Origin: Falsarthrobacter nasiphocae
Lineage (GTDB): Bacteria > Actinomycetota > Actinomycetes > Actinomycetales > Micrococcaceae
Length of the DNA stretch: 64,000 nt
NCBI RefSeq assembly: GCF_031456275.1
Contig: NZ_JAVDUI010000001.1
Span: 310,001 to 374,000, forward strand
Reading direction: 5' to 3'
Numbering within the stretch: position 1 is the first letter of the stretch; each line of letters starts with the position of its first letter. A program made the position numbers and the translations under genes. This document shows, in pieces, positions 45,142 to 54,815 of this stretch. The notes below the pieces were generated by a model, which was given only the letters and a program-made list of their open reading frames with translations, did not search any database and had not been told where the DNA came from.

Positions 45142-46016
45142 GCTTCGGTCCCCTCGTAGTCGTCTACCTCGGCGAGAACGGCCCCGGCGTCGTCGTCATC
45201 CGCGAGCGCCTCCCCCGTCCACCGCGCGAGGACCGTCTCCCCCTCCTGCTCCAGGAGGAGGAGGTTGCGCCGGTAGAGCTCCAGGAGCGCGAGGAAGCGG
45301 ACCACGAGGACGAGGCGGGAGTCAGCGTCCGCGATGAGCTCCGCGAAGGTCAGGGTGCCGGACTCGGCGAGGCGGGCCGCGATGGTCTCGCACTCCTCCG
45401 CCACCGTCACCCGGGACGTGTGGAGGTGGCCCGTGCCGACCTCAAGCGGCACGGGCGGCTTGGCCTGGCCGAAGGCGGCCCGGGCGATCTCCGCGAGCGC
45501 CTCGGGCGTCATGGAGAACTCGAGGCGGGGCGCGAGGTCCTCGAAGCCCTCGCCGCGCCGCACGTCCCGGGGCACGTGGACGCGCTCCTCGGCGAGGCGC
45601 CGCCCCACGTCCGCGGCGGCGCGCTTGAACGCCTGGTACTGGAGGAGCTTGGCGAAGAGGAGGTCGCGGGCCTCGAGTGCCTCGATGTCCTCGCGGGACT
45701 CCACCTCCCCGCTCGGGAGCAGGCGCGCGGCCTTGAGGTCGAGGAGGGTGGCGGCGACGACGAGGAAGCCCGTCCGCTCGTCCAGCCGCTGCTCCTCCGT
45801 GCGCGGGTCATCGACCCCGGACTCCGCGAGGCGGAACGTGTAGGCGAGGAACTCGTCCGTGACCTCCGCGAGCGCCACGCGCGTCACGTCCATCTCCTTG
45901 CGGGCGATGAGGTTGAGGAGGACGTCGAACGGGCCCTCGAAGTTGTCCAGGGACACGGCGAACCCGCCGGGGGCCTCGGCCGTCCCGGCGGGTTCTGCGG
46001 TGTCCTGGGGGCTCAC
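45138..46016 (-). CDS. scpA: segregation and condensation protein A (kleisin)
   Basis: 292 residues. FEGPFDVLLNLIARKEMDVTRVAL is the conserved ScpA N-terminus that contacts SMC; the C-terminal winged helix (VLVVRFLALLELYRRNLLLLEQ) contacts the other SMC head. GTG start 2 bases from the parA stop, so the parA-scpA-scpB genes form one unit. Confidence 0.93.
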   Translation of the reverse strand: MSPQDTAEPAGTAEAPGGFAVSLDNFEGPFDVLLNLIARKEMDVTRVALAEVTDEFLAYTFRLAESGVDDPRTEEQRLDERTGFLVVAATLLDLKAARLLPSGEVESREDIEALEARDLLFAKLLQYQAFKRAAADVGRRLAEERVHVPRDVRRGEGFEDLAPRLEFSMTPEALAEIARAAFGQAKPPVPLEVGTGHLHTSRVTVAEECETIAARLAESGTLTFAELIADADSRLVLVVRFLALLELYRRNLLLLEQEGETVLARWTGEALADDDDAGAVLAEVDDYEGTEA

Positions 46017-46018
46017 GT

Positions 46019-46912
46019 CTACGGCGCGCCGCCGCGCTCGATGAGCTCCTTGGCGAGGTTGCGGTAGGCGTCCGCGCCGGGGTGGTTTCCGGCGAAGCTC
46101 GTGATCGGCTCGGCCGCCACGGTGGCGTCAGCGAACTTGATGGAGCGCTTGATGGGCGTCTCGAAGACCTTGTCGCCGAACGCCTCGACGAGCCGGCCCA
46201 TGACCTCGCGGGCGTGGAGCGTGCGGGGGTCGTACATCGTGGCGAGGACGCCGTCGATCTGCAGGTCCGGGTTGAGGCGGTCCTGCACCTTCTCGATGGT
46301 CTCCACGAGGAGAGCCACGGCGCGCAGGGCGAAGAACTCGGGGATGAGCGGGATGATGACGCCGTGGGAGGCCGTCAGCGCGTTGACCGTGAGGAGGCCG
46401 AGGGACGGCTGGCAGTCGATGAGGATGACGTCGTAGTCGTTGGACACCTTGCGCAGGGCGCGCTCGAGGACCTGCTCGCGGGCCACCTCGTTGACGAGCT
46501 GCACTTCGGCAGCGGAGAGGTCGATGTTCGCGGGCAGCAGGTCGAGGTTCTCCACCTCGGTCTCGAGGATGGTCTCGCGGATGTCGACCTTGCGGTCCAT
46601 GAGGACGTTGTAGACGGTGTCGTCGAGGTCGTGCGGGTTGGCACCGAGGCCTGCCGAGAGCGCGCCCTGCGGGTCGAAGTCCACGAGGAGGACCTTGCGG
46701 CCCAGCTCCGCGAGCGCGGCGGCGAGGTTGATCGTGGACGTCGTCTTGCCGACTCCGCCCTTCTGGTTGACCATCGCGATGACGCGCGCGGGCCCGTGGG
46801 ACTCCAAGACCGGCGGCTCCGGGAACTCCCGCAGGGGCTTGCCCGTGGGGCCCAGCTGCGGCTCGTCGCCTGCGCTCTTCGTCTCAGACTGCTTCGTCAC
46901 GGAAAACTCCAC
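46019..46912 (-). CDS. parA: ParA-family ATPase upstream of scpAB
   Basis: 297 residues. Walker A MVNQKGGVGKTTSTINLA, VDFDPQGALSAGLG and DVILIDCQPSLGLLTVNAL identify a ParA ATPase. About 40 N-terminal residues precede the domain. It corresponds to the ParA (Rv1708-like) usually found before scpA. GTG start. Confidence 0.92.
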   Translation of the reverse strand: MEFSVTKQSETKSAGDEPQLGPTGKPLREFPEPPVLESHGPARVIAMVNQKGGVGKTTSTINLAAALAELGRKVLLVDFDPQGALSAGLGANPHDLDDTVYNVLMDRKVDIRETILETEVENLDLLPANIDLSAAEVQLVNEVAREQVLERALRKVSNDYDVILIDCQPSLGLLTVNALTASHGVIIPLIPEFFALRAVALLVETIEKVQDRLNPDLQIDGVLATMYDPRTLHAREVMGRLVEAFGDKVFETPIKRSIKFADATVAAEPITSFAGNHPGADAYRNLAKELIERGGAP

Positions 46913-47089
46913 GCTTCCTAATATCTGGTCGATGGTCCGGGCGCGGCCGCCTCGCTCGTGGGCGGACGGCGGTCACGCCTTCTCCAGGCTAGAGCCCTTC
47001 CCTTGCATTGTGCCGGACAAGGCGGGCGCGCACGGCGAGCCTTGAAGCAGAGGTTGAAGTCTGAGTTGATCGCTGGAGAGAACGACGAC

Positions 47090-47123
47090 GCCGGCCGCCC
47101 CACGGGAAGCAGGGGCGGCCGGC
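47090..47123. terminator. 12-bp hairpin downstream of dctA
   Basis: GCCGGCCGCCCC at 47090-47101 pairs perfectly with 47112-47123 around a 10-base loop. It follows the dctA stop on the minus strand. Confidence 0.65.
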
Positions 47124-47154
47124 GGGGCCGGTTCTCCGGTCGAGCGGACGCGGG

Positions 47155-48567
47155 CTAGTGGACCAGCGTCGCCTCGTCGAAGGGGATCTTCTTGTCCAGC
47201 ACCGCTCGGGCCCGGTCCACGTCCATCTCCTTGGCCCAGCGGCCCATGATGAGCGTGGCCACGGCGTTGCCCGAGAAGTTCGTCAGGGCGCGCCCCTCAG
47301 ACATGAACCGGTCAATGCCCAAGATGAGCCCAACGCCGTCGACCAAATCCGGGCGGTGAGACTGAAGGCCGCCCGCGAGGGTGGCGATGCCCGCGCCCGT
47401 GACGCCGGCCGCGCCCTTGGAGGCGATGATCATGAAGACGAGCAGGCCAATCTGCTGGCCGAAGTCCATCGGCTTGCCGAGCGCGTGCGAGATGTAGATC
47501 GAGGCCATCGTCAGGTAGATCGCCGTGCCGTCCAGGTTGAACGAGTAGCCCGTGGGGACGACGACGCCCACGACGGGCTTGGACACGCCCGCGTGCTCCA
47601 TCTTCGCGATGAGGCGGGGCAGGGCCACCTCAGACGAGGACGTCGAGAAGATGAGCAGGTACTCCTTGGCGAGGTAGCGCATGAGCTTGAAGACGTTGAG
47701 GCCCGTCACCACCTTGAGCAGCGTGCCCAGGATGACGACGATGAAGAGGATGCACGTGATGTAGAACGCCACCATGAGCAGGAGCATCGAGGTGATGGCC
47801 TTCGCGCCCGTCGCGCCGACGACCGCGGCCATCGCGCCGAACGCGCCGATGGGGGCCAGCCACATGATCATCGTCAGGATGCGGAAGACGACCCGCTGGA
47901 TGATCGTGATGAGGTCGAGCAGCGGCTGCGCGGGGGCGCCGATCTGCTGGATGGCGAAGCCGACGAGGAGCGCCACGAAGAGCGTCTGGAGGATCGACTC
48001 GCCCGTGAGGGAGGCCAGGAGCGTCTTGGGGATGATCCCCAGGATGAAGCCGACCGTGCCCTCAGCGTGCTGATCCGATTCCGGGACCGTGTAGTGGGCG
48101 CCGGAGACGTCGAGGCCATCGCCCGGGTGGATCCAATTGCCGACCACGAGGCCGATGGCGAGCGCGAAGGTCGACATGACGAGGAAGTACACGAGCGCTG
48201 CGCCGCCCACGCGGCCCACGGTGGCGGCGCGCGCGATGGAGCCGACGCCGAGCACGATGGTGCAGAAGATGACCGGCGCGATGATCATCTTGATCAGCGC
48301 GATGAAGCCCGTGCCGAGCGGCTTCATCGCCTTGGCCTGCTCCGGGAGCACGAGGCCCATGACGGCGCCGATGATGACGGCCGCGATGACGGCGATGTAC
48401 AGGAAGTGGGTCTTGTCCCGCTTGCGGGCCGGGGCCGCAGCGTCCGCCCTGGAGCCGGGCTCGATGCCCGGTGCCGTGGACTGGTCAGCGCGGTCGAGGC
48501 CGGCGCCGCCCGCGGCGGAGCTGACCGACGGGTCCTCCGGGCGCCCCGGGGTTGTTTCGTGGCTCAT
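47155..48567 (-). CDS. dctA: dicarboxylate:cation symporter (DAACS family, DctA-like)
   Basis: 470 residues. The serine-rich hairpin IFSTSSSEVALPRLI and GYSFNLDGTAIYLTMASIYI are hallmarks of the family, as is IASKGAAGVTGAG. It imports C4-dicarboxylates such as succinate, fumarate and malate with protons or sodium. A soluble N-terminal extension of about 50 residues is Gly/Ala-rich. Confidence 0.92.
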   Translation of the reverse strand: MSHETTPGRPEDPSVSSAAGGAGLDRADQSTAPGIEPGSRADAAAPARKRDKTHFLYIAVIAAVIIGAVMGLVLPEQAKAMKPLGTGFIALIKMIIAPVIFCTIVLGVGSIARAATVGRVGGAALVYFLVMSTFALAIGLVVGNWIHPGDGLDVSGAHYTVPESDQHAEGTVGFILGIIPKTLLASLTGESILQTLFVALLVGFAIQQIGAPAQPLLDLITIIQRVVFRILTMIMWLAPIGAFGAMAAVVGATGAKAITSMLLLMVAFYITCILFIVVILGTLLKVVTGLNVFKLMRYLAKEYLLIFSTSSSEVALPRLIAKMEHAGVSKPVVGVVVPTGYSFNLDGTAIYLTMASIYISHALGKPMDFGQQIGLLVFMIIASKGAAGVTGAGIATLAGGLQSHRPDLVDGVGLILGIDRFMSEGRALTNFSGNAVATLIMGRWAKEMDVDRARAVLDKKIPFDEATLVH

Positions 48568-48757
48568 GATGAGTGCCTTTGAGTAGTGAGAGCGAGCGGA
48601 GTGGGGCCCACCCCGCGAGTGATTGTGAGGGATCTTACAGGCTGCGGGCGTGACGAACAGAACTCATGACGAACGCTCTGTCATAGAGGGAACCGGGCCC
48701 GGGCCTTCTAGACTGGGAGACGATGCACTTCGCTTTCCGAACCCCGAAGGACGTGAC

Positions 48758-50857
48758 ATGACTCAGGGCATCTTCCTCGACGCCATGACCCCGCGCGCTG
48801 GCAAGACGCTCGTCGCGCTCGGACTCGCCGATTCCCTGATTCGCCGGGCCGAGACCGTCGGGTACTTCCGCCCGGTCCACCTCACGGACTCCGAGGACAC
48901 GGACCCCACCATCCGCCTCATGCGCCAGACGTTCGGCGAGGGCAACATCGTGGCCCGCGGCGGCGTGTCCCTCGCCCGCTGCCGGGAGATCCTCGCCAGC
49001 GGGGACCACGACGAGCTGGACACCGTCGCCCTCTCCGTCTACTCGGAGATGAGCCGGACGTGCGACGTCATCATCGTCGACGGAACCGACCTGCTGGCCC
49101 ACAACGCCGCGACGGCCGAGTTCGACATGAACGCGCGCATCGCCAACAACCTCGGCTGCTCGGTCCTCGCCGTCATCAGCGGGCACATGGCGGGCTCGGT
49201 CGAGGACATCGTCAACGCCGTCGAGGTCACCCGCTCCGAGCTCCACGCCGCCAAGGCTGACCTCCTCGCCATCATCGTCAACCGCGTCAGCCCCGAGCTC
49301 GCGGAGGCAGCCGAGCGCGCGGTCCCCGTGGGCCGCCGCGGCGGGCACGTCTACGTCATCCCCGAGACGCCCGCGGTGTCCCAGCCGACCGTCCAGGAGG
49401 TCGCCGAGGCCCTCGAGCTCGAGACCGAGGACGTCGCCGTGTCCCTGGACCGCGACGTCCAGGCGGTCAAGGTCGCCGCGATGACCGTCGGGAACTTCCT
49501 CGCCCAGATGGGCGACGGAGACTTCGTCATCGCCCCCGCGGACCGCTCCGACGTCGTCATGGCCACGCTCGCCTCCGCCCTCTCCCCCACGTTCCCCGTC
49601 CCGTCCGGCCTCCTCCTCTCCGGCGGGATGGAGACGAACGCGGCCACGCAGGCGCTCATCGCCACGGCCCCGTTCCCCGTGCTGCGGACCAAGACGGACA
49701 CGTTCACCGCCGCGCAGGCCGTCGGCTCCGTCCAGGGCGCGCTGCGGGCCGGCGAGCCGCGGAAGATCGCCGCCGCCATGGGCCTGTGGTCCAACCGGAT
49801 CGACGAGAAGGAGCTCCTCGGCCGTCTCGAGCTCCCCCGGCCCGTCCGGCGGACGCCGCTGCGCTTCCTCCACGAGCTCATCGAGAAGGCCCGCAGCGAC
49901 CGGCGCCGCGTGGTCCTCCCGGAGGGCGAGGACGCCCGCGTGCTCCGGGCAGCCGAAATGATCGTCCGCCGGGACTTCTGCGACCTCACGATCCTCGGCC
50001 CGGCCGAGCGCGTCCGCGAGCTCGCCCAGTCCGAGGGCATCGACCTCGTCTTCACGGACTCCGACGACGAGCCCGGCGTCCGCCTGATCGACCCGGCCAC
50101 GTCCCCGCTGCGCGAGGAGTACGCGGCCGAGTATGCGCGGCTGCGCGCCCACAAGGGCGTGGACCACGCCCAGGCCATGGAGCGCATGCTCGACGGCTCG
50201 TACTTCGGGACGATGATGGTGCAGCTCGGCCACGTGGACGGCATGGTCTCCGGCGCGGCTCACACCACGGCCAACACCATCCGGCCCGCGCTCGAGTTCG
50301 TCAAGACCAAGGAGGGCGTGCAGATCGTCTCCTCCGTGTTCTTCATGCTCCTCGAGGACCGGGTGCTCGTGTACGGCGACTGCGCCGTCAACCCCAACCC
50401 GGACGCAGCCCAGCTCGCGGACATCGCGGCCGCCTCCGCGGAGACCGCCGCGCAGTTCGGCGTGGACCCCAAGGTCGCCATGCTCTCCTACTCCACCGGC
50501 GGCTCGGGCAGCGGCGAGGACGTGGACCGCGTCCGCGAGGCCACCGCGCTGCTCAAGGAGAAGCACCCCGAGATCGTCGCCGAGGGGCCCATCCAGTACG
50601 ACGCAGCGGTGGACCAGTCCATCGCGGCCTCCAAGCTGCCCGGCTCCCCCGTGGCGGGCCAGGCCACCGTCTTCGTCTTCCCCGACCTCAACACTGGCAA
50701 CAACACCTACAAGGCGGTCCAGCAGTCCGCGGGTGCGGTCGCCGTCGGCCCCGTCCTCCAGGGCCTGCGCAAGCCGGTCAATGACCTCTCGCGCGGCTGC
50801 ACCGTGGACGACATCGTCAACACCGTGGCCATCACCGCCATCCAGGCCCAGGGCTGA
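48758..50857 (+). CDS. pta: phosphate acetyltransferase (long form)
   Basis: 699 residues. The N-terminal P-loop-like domain begins IFLDAMTPRAGKTLVALGLA and is followed by a DRTGG domain. The C-terminal catalytic PTA domain includes RRVVLPEGEDARVLRAAE and MLSYSTGGSGSGEDVDRV. It interconverts acetyl-CoA and acetyl phosphate. ATG at 48758 after GAAGGACG. Followed by ackA. Confidence 0.95.
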   Translation: MTQGIFLDAMTPRAGKTLVALGLADSLIRRAETVGYFRPVHLTDSEDTDPTIRLMRQTFGEGNIVARGGVSLARCREILASGDHDELDTVALSVYSEMSRTCDVIIVDGTDLLAHNAATAEFDMNARIANNLGCSVLAVISGHMAGSVEDIVNAVEVTRSELHAAKADLLAIIVNRVSPELAEAAERAVPVGRRGGHVYVIPETPAVSQPTVQEVAEALELETEDVAVSLDRDVQAVKVAAMTVGNFLAQMGDGDFVIAPADRSDVVMATLASALSPTFPVPSGLLLSGGMETNAATQALIATAPFPVLRTKTDTFTAAQAVGSVQGALRAGEPRKIAAAMGLWSNRIDEKELLGRLELPRPVRRTPLRFLHELIEKARSDRRRVVLPEGEDARVLRAAEMIVRRDFCDLTILGPAERVRELAQSEGIDLVFTDSDDEPGVRLIDPATSPLREEYAAEYARLRAHKGVDHAQAMERMLDGSYFGTMMVQLGHVDGMVSGAAHTTANTIRPALEFVKTKEGVQIVSSVFFMLLEDRVLVYGDCAVNPNPDAAQLADIAAASAETAAQFGVDPKVAMLSYSTGGSGSGEDVDRVREATALLKEKHPEIVAEGPIQYDAAVDQSIAASKLPGSPVAGQATVFVFPDLNTGNNTYKAVQQSAGAVAVGPVLQGLRKPVNDLSRGCTVDDIVNTVAITAIQAQG

Positions 50858-50946
50858 CGCGGGCCATCCCCTCCGGGCCGCCCGCCCCGCCCCAGGATCT
50901 CGCCTGGGCCGGCCCGCCCGCCGGCCTCCTCGAAAGGACCACCACC

Positions 50947-52083
50947 ATGCTTGTACTCGTCGTCAACTCCGGCTCCTCCTCCATCAAGTACCAGGTGCGG
51001 GACACGGACACCCAGGAGGTCCTCGCGAAGGGCCTCATCGAGTCCATCGGCACCGGCGGCCTGCCGGACCACGCAGCCGGACTGGACCTCATCTCCGAGC
51101 GCCTCGAGGATGAGCTCGGAGGCCGGGAGATCGACGCGGTGGGTCACCGGGTCGTTCACGGCGGCGAGCGCTTCGCGGAGCCGGTCGTCATTGACAACGA
51201 GATCATCCGGGCCATCGAGCGCCTCTCCACCCTCGCGCCGCTGCACAACCCGGCGGCGGCGCTCGGCATCCGCGCCATCACGGAGAAGTGGCCGCACATG
51301 CCGCAGGTCGCGGTGTTCGACACGGCCTACCACCGCACCATCCCCGAGCACGCCTGGCGCTACGCCGTCCCCAACGAGTGGTACACGCTCTATGGCATGC
51401 GCCGGTACGGCTTCCACGGCACGAGCCATGAGTTTGTGGCACGCCAGACCGCCGAGTTCCTGGGTATGGACCTTGCTGACTTCGACGGTGTGGTGGCCCA
51501 CGTCGGCAACGGCGCGTCCGTCACGGCCGTCAAGGGCGGCGAGTCCATCGACACCTCCATGGGCTACACCCCCCTCGCGGGCCTTGTCATGGGCACGCGC
51601 ACGGGCGACGTCGACCCGTCCGTTCTCCTCGCCGCCCTCCGGCAGGTGCCGGGCATCAGTTCCGCCGAGGACCTGGACCGCGTGCTCAACAAGCAGTCCG
51701 GCCTGACCGCCCTCGCCGGGACCAACGACATGCGCGAGATCCAGGCCCGCTCCGAGTCCGGCGACGAGGCCGCGCAGATGGCCGCCGAGATTGCGTCCTA
51801 CCGTTTGGCGCAGTACATCGGCTCGTACCACGTGGTCGTCGGCGGCGCGAAGGCCATCGCCTTCACGGCCGGCATCGGCGAGAACTCCGCGTTCTTCCGC
51901 AAGGCGACCGTAGACCGCTTGGGCGCCCTGGGCATCGTGCTCGACGACGCCGCCAACGCCGTCCGCAGCGACGACGTCCGCGTCATCTCCACGCCCGAGT
52001 CCGCCATCCCCGTCCTCGTGGTCCCGACGGACGAGGAGCAGGCCATCGCCGAGGCCACGCGGGCGGCGCTGACCTCGGCGTAG
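50947..52083 (+). CDS. ackA: acetate kinase
   Basis: 378 residues. MLVLVVNSGSSSIKYQV, AVFDTAYHRTIPEHAW, YGFHGTSHEFVARQ and AFTAGIGENSAFFR are the family signatures. It makes ATP and acetate from acetyl phosphate or the reverse. GAAAGGACC precedes the ATG, 89 bases after pta; same operon. Confidence 0.96.
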   Translation: MLVLVVNSGSSSIKYQVRDTDTQEVLAKGLIESIGTGGLPDHAAGLDLISERLEDELGGREIDAVGHRVVHGGERFAEPVVIDNEIIRAIERLSTLAPLHNPAAALGIRAITEKWPHMPQVAVFDTAYHRTIPEHAWRYAVPNEWYTLYGMRRYGFHGTSHEFVARQTAEFLGMDLADFDGVVAHVGNGASVTAVKGGESIDTSMGYTPLAGLVMGTRTGDVDPSVLLAALRQVPGISSAEDLDRVLNKQSGLTALAGTNDMREIQARSESGDEAAQMAAEIASYRLAQYIGSYHVVVGGAKAIAFTAGIGENSAFFRKATVDRLGALGIVLDDAANAVRSDDVRVISTPESAIPVLVVPTDEEQAIAEATRAALTSA

Positions 52084-52103
52084 CGATACACCGACTCGAG
52101 TGA

Positions 52104-52133
52104 TTGACACTCACCAATCGTGCAAGATATGGT
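52104..52133 (+). promoter_or_regulatory. sigma-70-type promoter for the ABC gene
   Basis: TTGACA at 52104-52109 and TATGGT at 52128-52133 are 18 bases apart, ending 33 bases before the GTG at 52167. Confidence 0.55.
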
Positions 52134-52166
52134 GACCTCCATCTGAGTTCTGCGTGGAGGTGACCC

Positions 52167-53963
52167 GTGACGTGGTTGTCGAGCATTCGGTTCGGGTGGG
52201 GCGCGCTGCGAGCCGCGGGACGGACGAGCCCGGGGCGGTTGGCGGTCATCCTCCTCGCCATCGCCCTGGAGAACGCGAGCGCCATCGCGGCCCCGCTCAT
52301 CCTGGGCCTCGGGCTCCAGCGGGCCTTGACGAGCCAGGACGGGGCCGTCGTCGCCGTGGCGGCCTACGTGGGGGCGGTCTTCCTCGCCTCGGCCGGCAGC
52401 TACCTAACGCATGCCCTCTACGGGCGCATCGAGCAGTCCGTCCAGAGCGAGTGGATGGCCGACGGGCTCACTTCCTCCCTAGCCAGCCACCCGGAGGCCC
52501 GCGCCCGGAGGGAGACGTCCGAGGTCTCGTACGCCATCGACGCGCTCGGCGGCTGCCTCCGCGACGCCCTGAGCAGCATGGCCCTCAGCGTTGCCCCCTC
52601 CACGGTGCGAGTCGTGGCCGGCGCGTGCGCCATCGCGGCGGTGGCCGGGCCGGGCGCCGTCGTCGTCTATGGACTCGGGATCGTGGCGTACCTGTGGGTG
52701 AGTTCGCCGCTCGCCGCGGTGCATCAGAAGCGGCAGTCGGAGTTCTTCGGCGCGTGCCTGACGAATTTCGGCGGGCTATCCAACGCGGCCGGGATGTGGA
52801 GGGAGGCACGGCTGTTCGGGTCGGCGCCGTTCCTCGCGGCGCGGTACCGCACCTCGCGCCTGCCCGTGGAGGAGCTGGGCATCGCGTCGTACCGTGCCAC
52901 GCGGAACCTCGTGCTCACGCAGACGGGGCTCGTGGCGGCCATCGTGGCGGCGGTGCTGGGGTTGCACCTGGCCTCGACGGGGACGGGGCCGGAGTCGCTC
53001 GGGTCCATCGTCAGCCTGGCCGGTGTTACGCTCGCGGCCGTGAACCCGCTGCAGTCCGTGGGGTTCGCCATGTCCACGCTCGCCGCGGCCGTCGCCAAGC
53101 ACGAGGAGTCCACGAGGGTTCTGCGGGCCGGGGCGCCGGAGGGATCCACGGGCCTCACCACCGTGACCCGCGCCCAGGCGGACCCCGAACCCACCCGCTC
53201 AACCGAGCCGACACTCACCCCGCCCGCCGGGGAATCCCCCGCCTCTCCGGCAGCCGGAGATGTCCGACGCAGCACCCCCGAGATCGCCGTGTCTGGGCTT
53301 GGTCTCCCCGGGCTGTCCGAGGGCGCGAGGCTCACGGCGGGCCGGCCGATCTGGGTCACGGGCCCGAGCGGCTCCGGCAAGACGACGCTCCTGGAGCAGC
53401 TCATCGGCCTCCGCTCCTCGGGCGGGGCGACTCTGACGATCCACGTGCCGGGACGGGACGCAGCTGACGCGGTTGGCGCGTCTGACCTGACGACGGGCGC
53501 CGGCAGGCCTGGGGCCGCCGGGACACCTGGCGCGGCGGTCGCCGGCCCAGCCGCGCCCATCGCGTACTTGCCGCAGGAGTCCCGCCTCCTTGAGTCCCCC
53601 GCTGCAGCGAACGTGGATTTCGGCCGCGAGCTTCCCCCCGAAGCCGCAACGTCTGGGCTGGACGCACTGGGACTCGCGTCCTTGGCGGCGGGTGGCCCGC
53701 GCGGGGACGAGCTCGTCGGCGGGGACGCCTCCGTCCTCTCCGGCGGCGAGACGCGCCGCGTGTGCCTCGCCCGCACACTGGCGGGCTCCGAGCCGCTCGT
53801 GGTCCTGGATGAGCCGACGACGGGCCTCGACGCCGCCGCGCGGAAGCGGGCCTGGGCCGCCATCGAGGCTCGGGCCGCAACCGCCGTCGTGCTGGTGGCG
53901 ACGCACGACACCGACGCGCCCCGCCGCCCGGGCGACCCCGTTGTCACGCTGAAACCGCGCTAG
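52167..53963 (+). CDS. single-chain ABC transporter (membrane domain plus ATPase)
   Basis: 598 residues. About 310 residues of membrane helices resemble a type IV exporter domain. A low-complexity linker (about 330-375) follows, then an ATPase with Walker A GPSGSGKTTLLEQL, a Q-loop-like PQESRLLESPAAAN, signature LSGGETRRVCLARTL and Walker B LVVLDEPT. Substrate unknown; CydC-like exporters share this plan. GTG start after GTGGAGGTG. Confidence 0.75.
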   Translation: MTWLSSIRFGWGALRAAGRTSPGRLAVILLAIALENASAIAAPLILGLGLQRALTSQDGAVVAVAAYVGAVFLASAGSYLTHALYGRIEQSVQSEWMADGLTSSLASHPEARARRETSEVSYAIDALGGCLRDALSSMALSVAPSTVRVVAGACAIAAVAGPGAVVVYGLGIVAYLWVSSPLAAVHQKRQSEFFGACLTNFGGLSNAAGMWREARLFGSAPFLAARYRTSRLPVEELGIASYRATRNLVLTQTGLVAAIVAAVLGLHLASTGTGPESLGSIVSLAGVTLAAVNPLQSVGFAMSTLAAAVAKHEESTRVLRAGAPEGSTGLTTVTRAQADPEPTRSTEPTLTPPAGESPASPAAGDVRRSTPEIAVSGLGLPGLSEGARLTAGRPIWVTGPSGSGKTTLLEQLIGLRSSGGATLTIHVPGRDAADAVGASDLTTGAGRPGAAGTPGAAVAGPAAPIAYLPQESRLLESPAAANVDFGRELPPEAATSGLDALGLASLAAGGPRGDELVGGDASVLSGGETRRVCLARTLAGSEPLVVLDEPTTGLDAAARKRAWAAIEARAATAVVLVATHDTDAPRRPGDPVVTLKPR

Positions 53964-54060
53964 CCCGCGTGGAGGGACCCGGCCACGTCTGCATACAGGA
54001 AGCGCTCCGGCAACTGGGAAATCCCTGAGACTTCGGCACCCGCGGCACGCGTCGCCGGAT

Positions 54061-54080
54061 CTGTGTATACAGTAGTGGCA
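54061..54080 (+). promoter_or_regulatory. promoter and palindrome for the prp regulator, leaderless-type start
   Basis: TACAGT (54068-54073) fits a -10 box and lies 6 bases before the ATG at 54080, with no Shine-Dalgarno. TGTATACA (54064-54071) is a perfect palindrome overlapping it. This suggests autoregulation by the GntR protein. A related CTGCATACAG is at 53989-53998. Confidence 0.5.
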
Positions 54081-54805
54081 TGCGAGCGAGTGATCTGGCC
54101 TACACCGAGCTGCGGCGGGACATCGTCGAGTGGCGGCTTGAGCCCGGCCGCGTCTTGGGCGAGGTCGAGCAGGCCGAGCGCCTCGGCGTCTCCCGCACCC
54201 CGCTCCGCGAGGCCCTGAAGCAGCTTCAAGCTGACGGGCTCGTGGAACCGCACGGCGGCCGTGGCGTCGTCGTCACCCATGTCTCCGCAGATCACGTTGA
54301 CGCGCTCTTTGAGGCGAGGGCCGCCCTGGACACCGCGAGCGCCGCGCTGGCGGCGCGGCGGGCCGACCCCGTGCGCTTCGAGCGCCTGACCGTGGACCTT
54401 GAGGACGCGGCCATCCGGCTGGAGGCGGACCCGGATGACGAGAGCGTGGAGACGTATTACGTCCTCGTGACACGGCTGGACGATCTCGTCGACGAGGCCG
54501 CCGACAACCCCTACCTGCGCCGCGCCCATGTGCCCCTCAAGGCGAATCTGGCGCGGCTGCGGCGGGCCACCCGGGAGAGCCCCGGCCGCCTGCGCGCCTC
54601 TGCCACCGAGCACGCGGCCATCGCCCGGGCCATCGCCTCGGGGGACCCTGATCTGGCGTCCGCCGCGACCCGCGTTCACCTGGAGGCGGCGCGGCGGGCC
54701 ATCGTCAGCGCTCTCGCGCACCTCGATCCCCCGGAGTCTTCCGCGCCCCGCTCCGAGGCAACAACCCGTCCAACACCGTCCTCTGTCATACCAGCCACCG
54801 TCTGA
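54080..54805 (+). CDS. GntR-family (FCD) regulator of the prp operon
   Basis: 241 residues. N-terminal winged helix with [22 protein letters not shown], then a helical FCD domain. It replaces the PrpR-type regulators used elsewhere, and is inferred to control prpDBC because it is the first gene before them, 10 bases from prpD. The Pro/Thr-rich tail is unremarkable. Confidence 0.8.
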   Translation: MRASDLAYTELRRDIVEWRLEPGRVLGEVEQAERLGVSRTPLREALKQLQADGLVEPHGGRGVVVTHVSADHVDALFEARAALDTASAALAARRADPVRFERLTVDLEDAAIRLEADPDDESVETYYVLVTRLDDLVDEAADNPYLRRAHVPLKANLARLRRATRESPGRLRASATEHAAIARAIASGDPDLASAATRVHLEAARRAIVSALAHLDPPESSAPRSEATTRPTPSSVIPATV

Positions 54806-54815
54806 AAGGCGAACC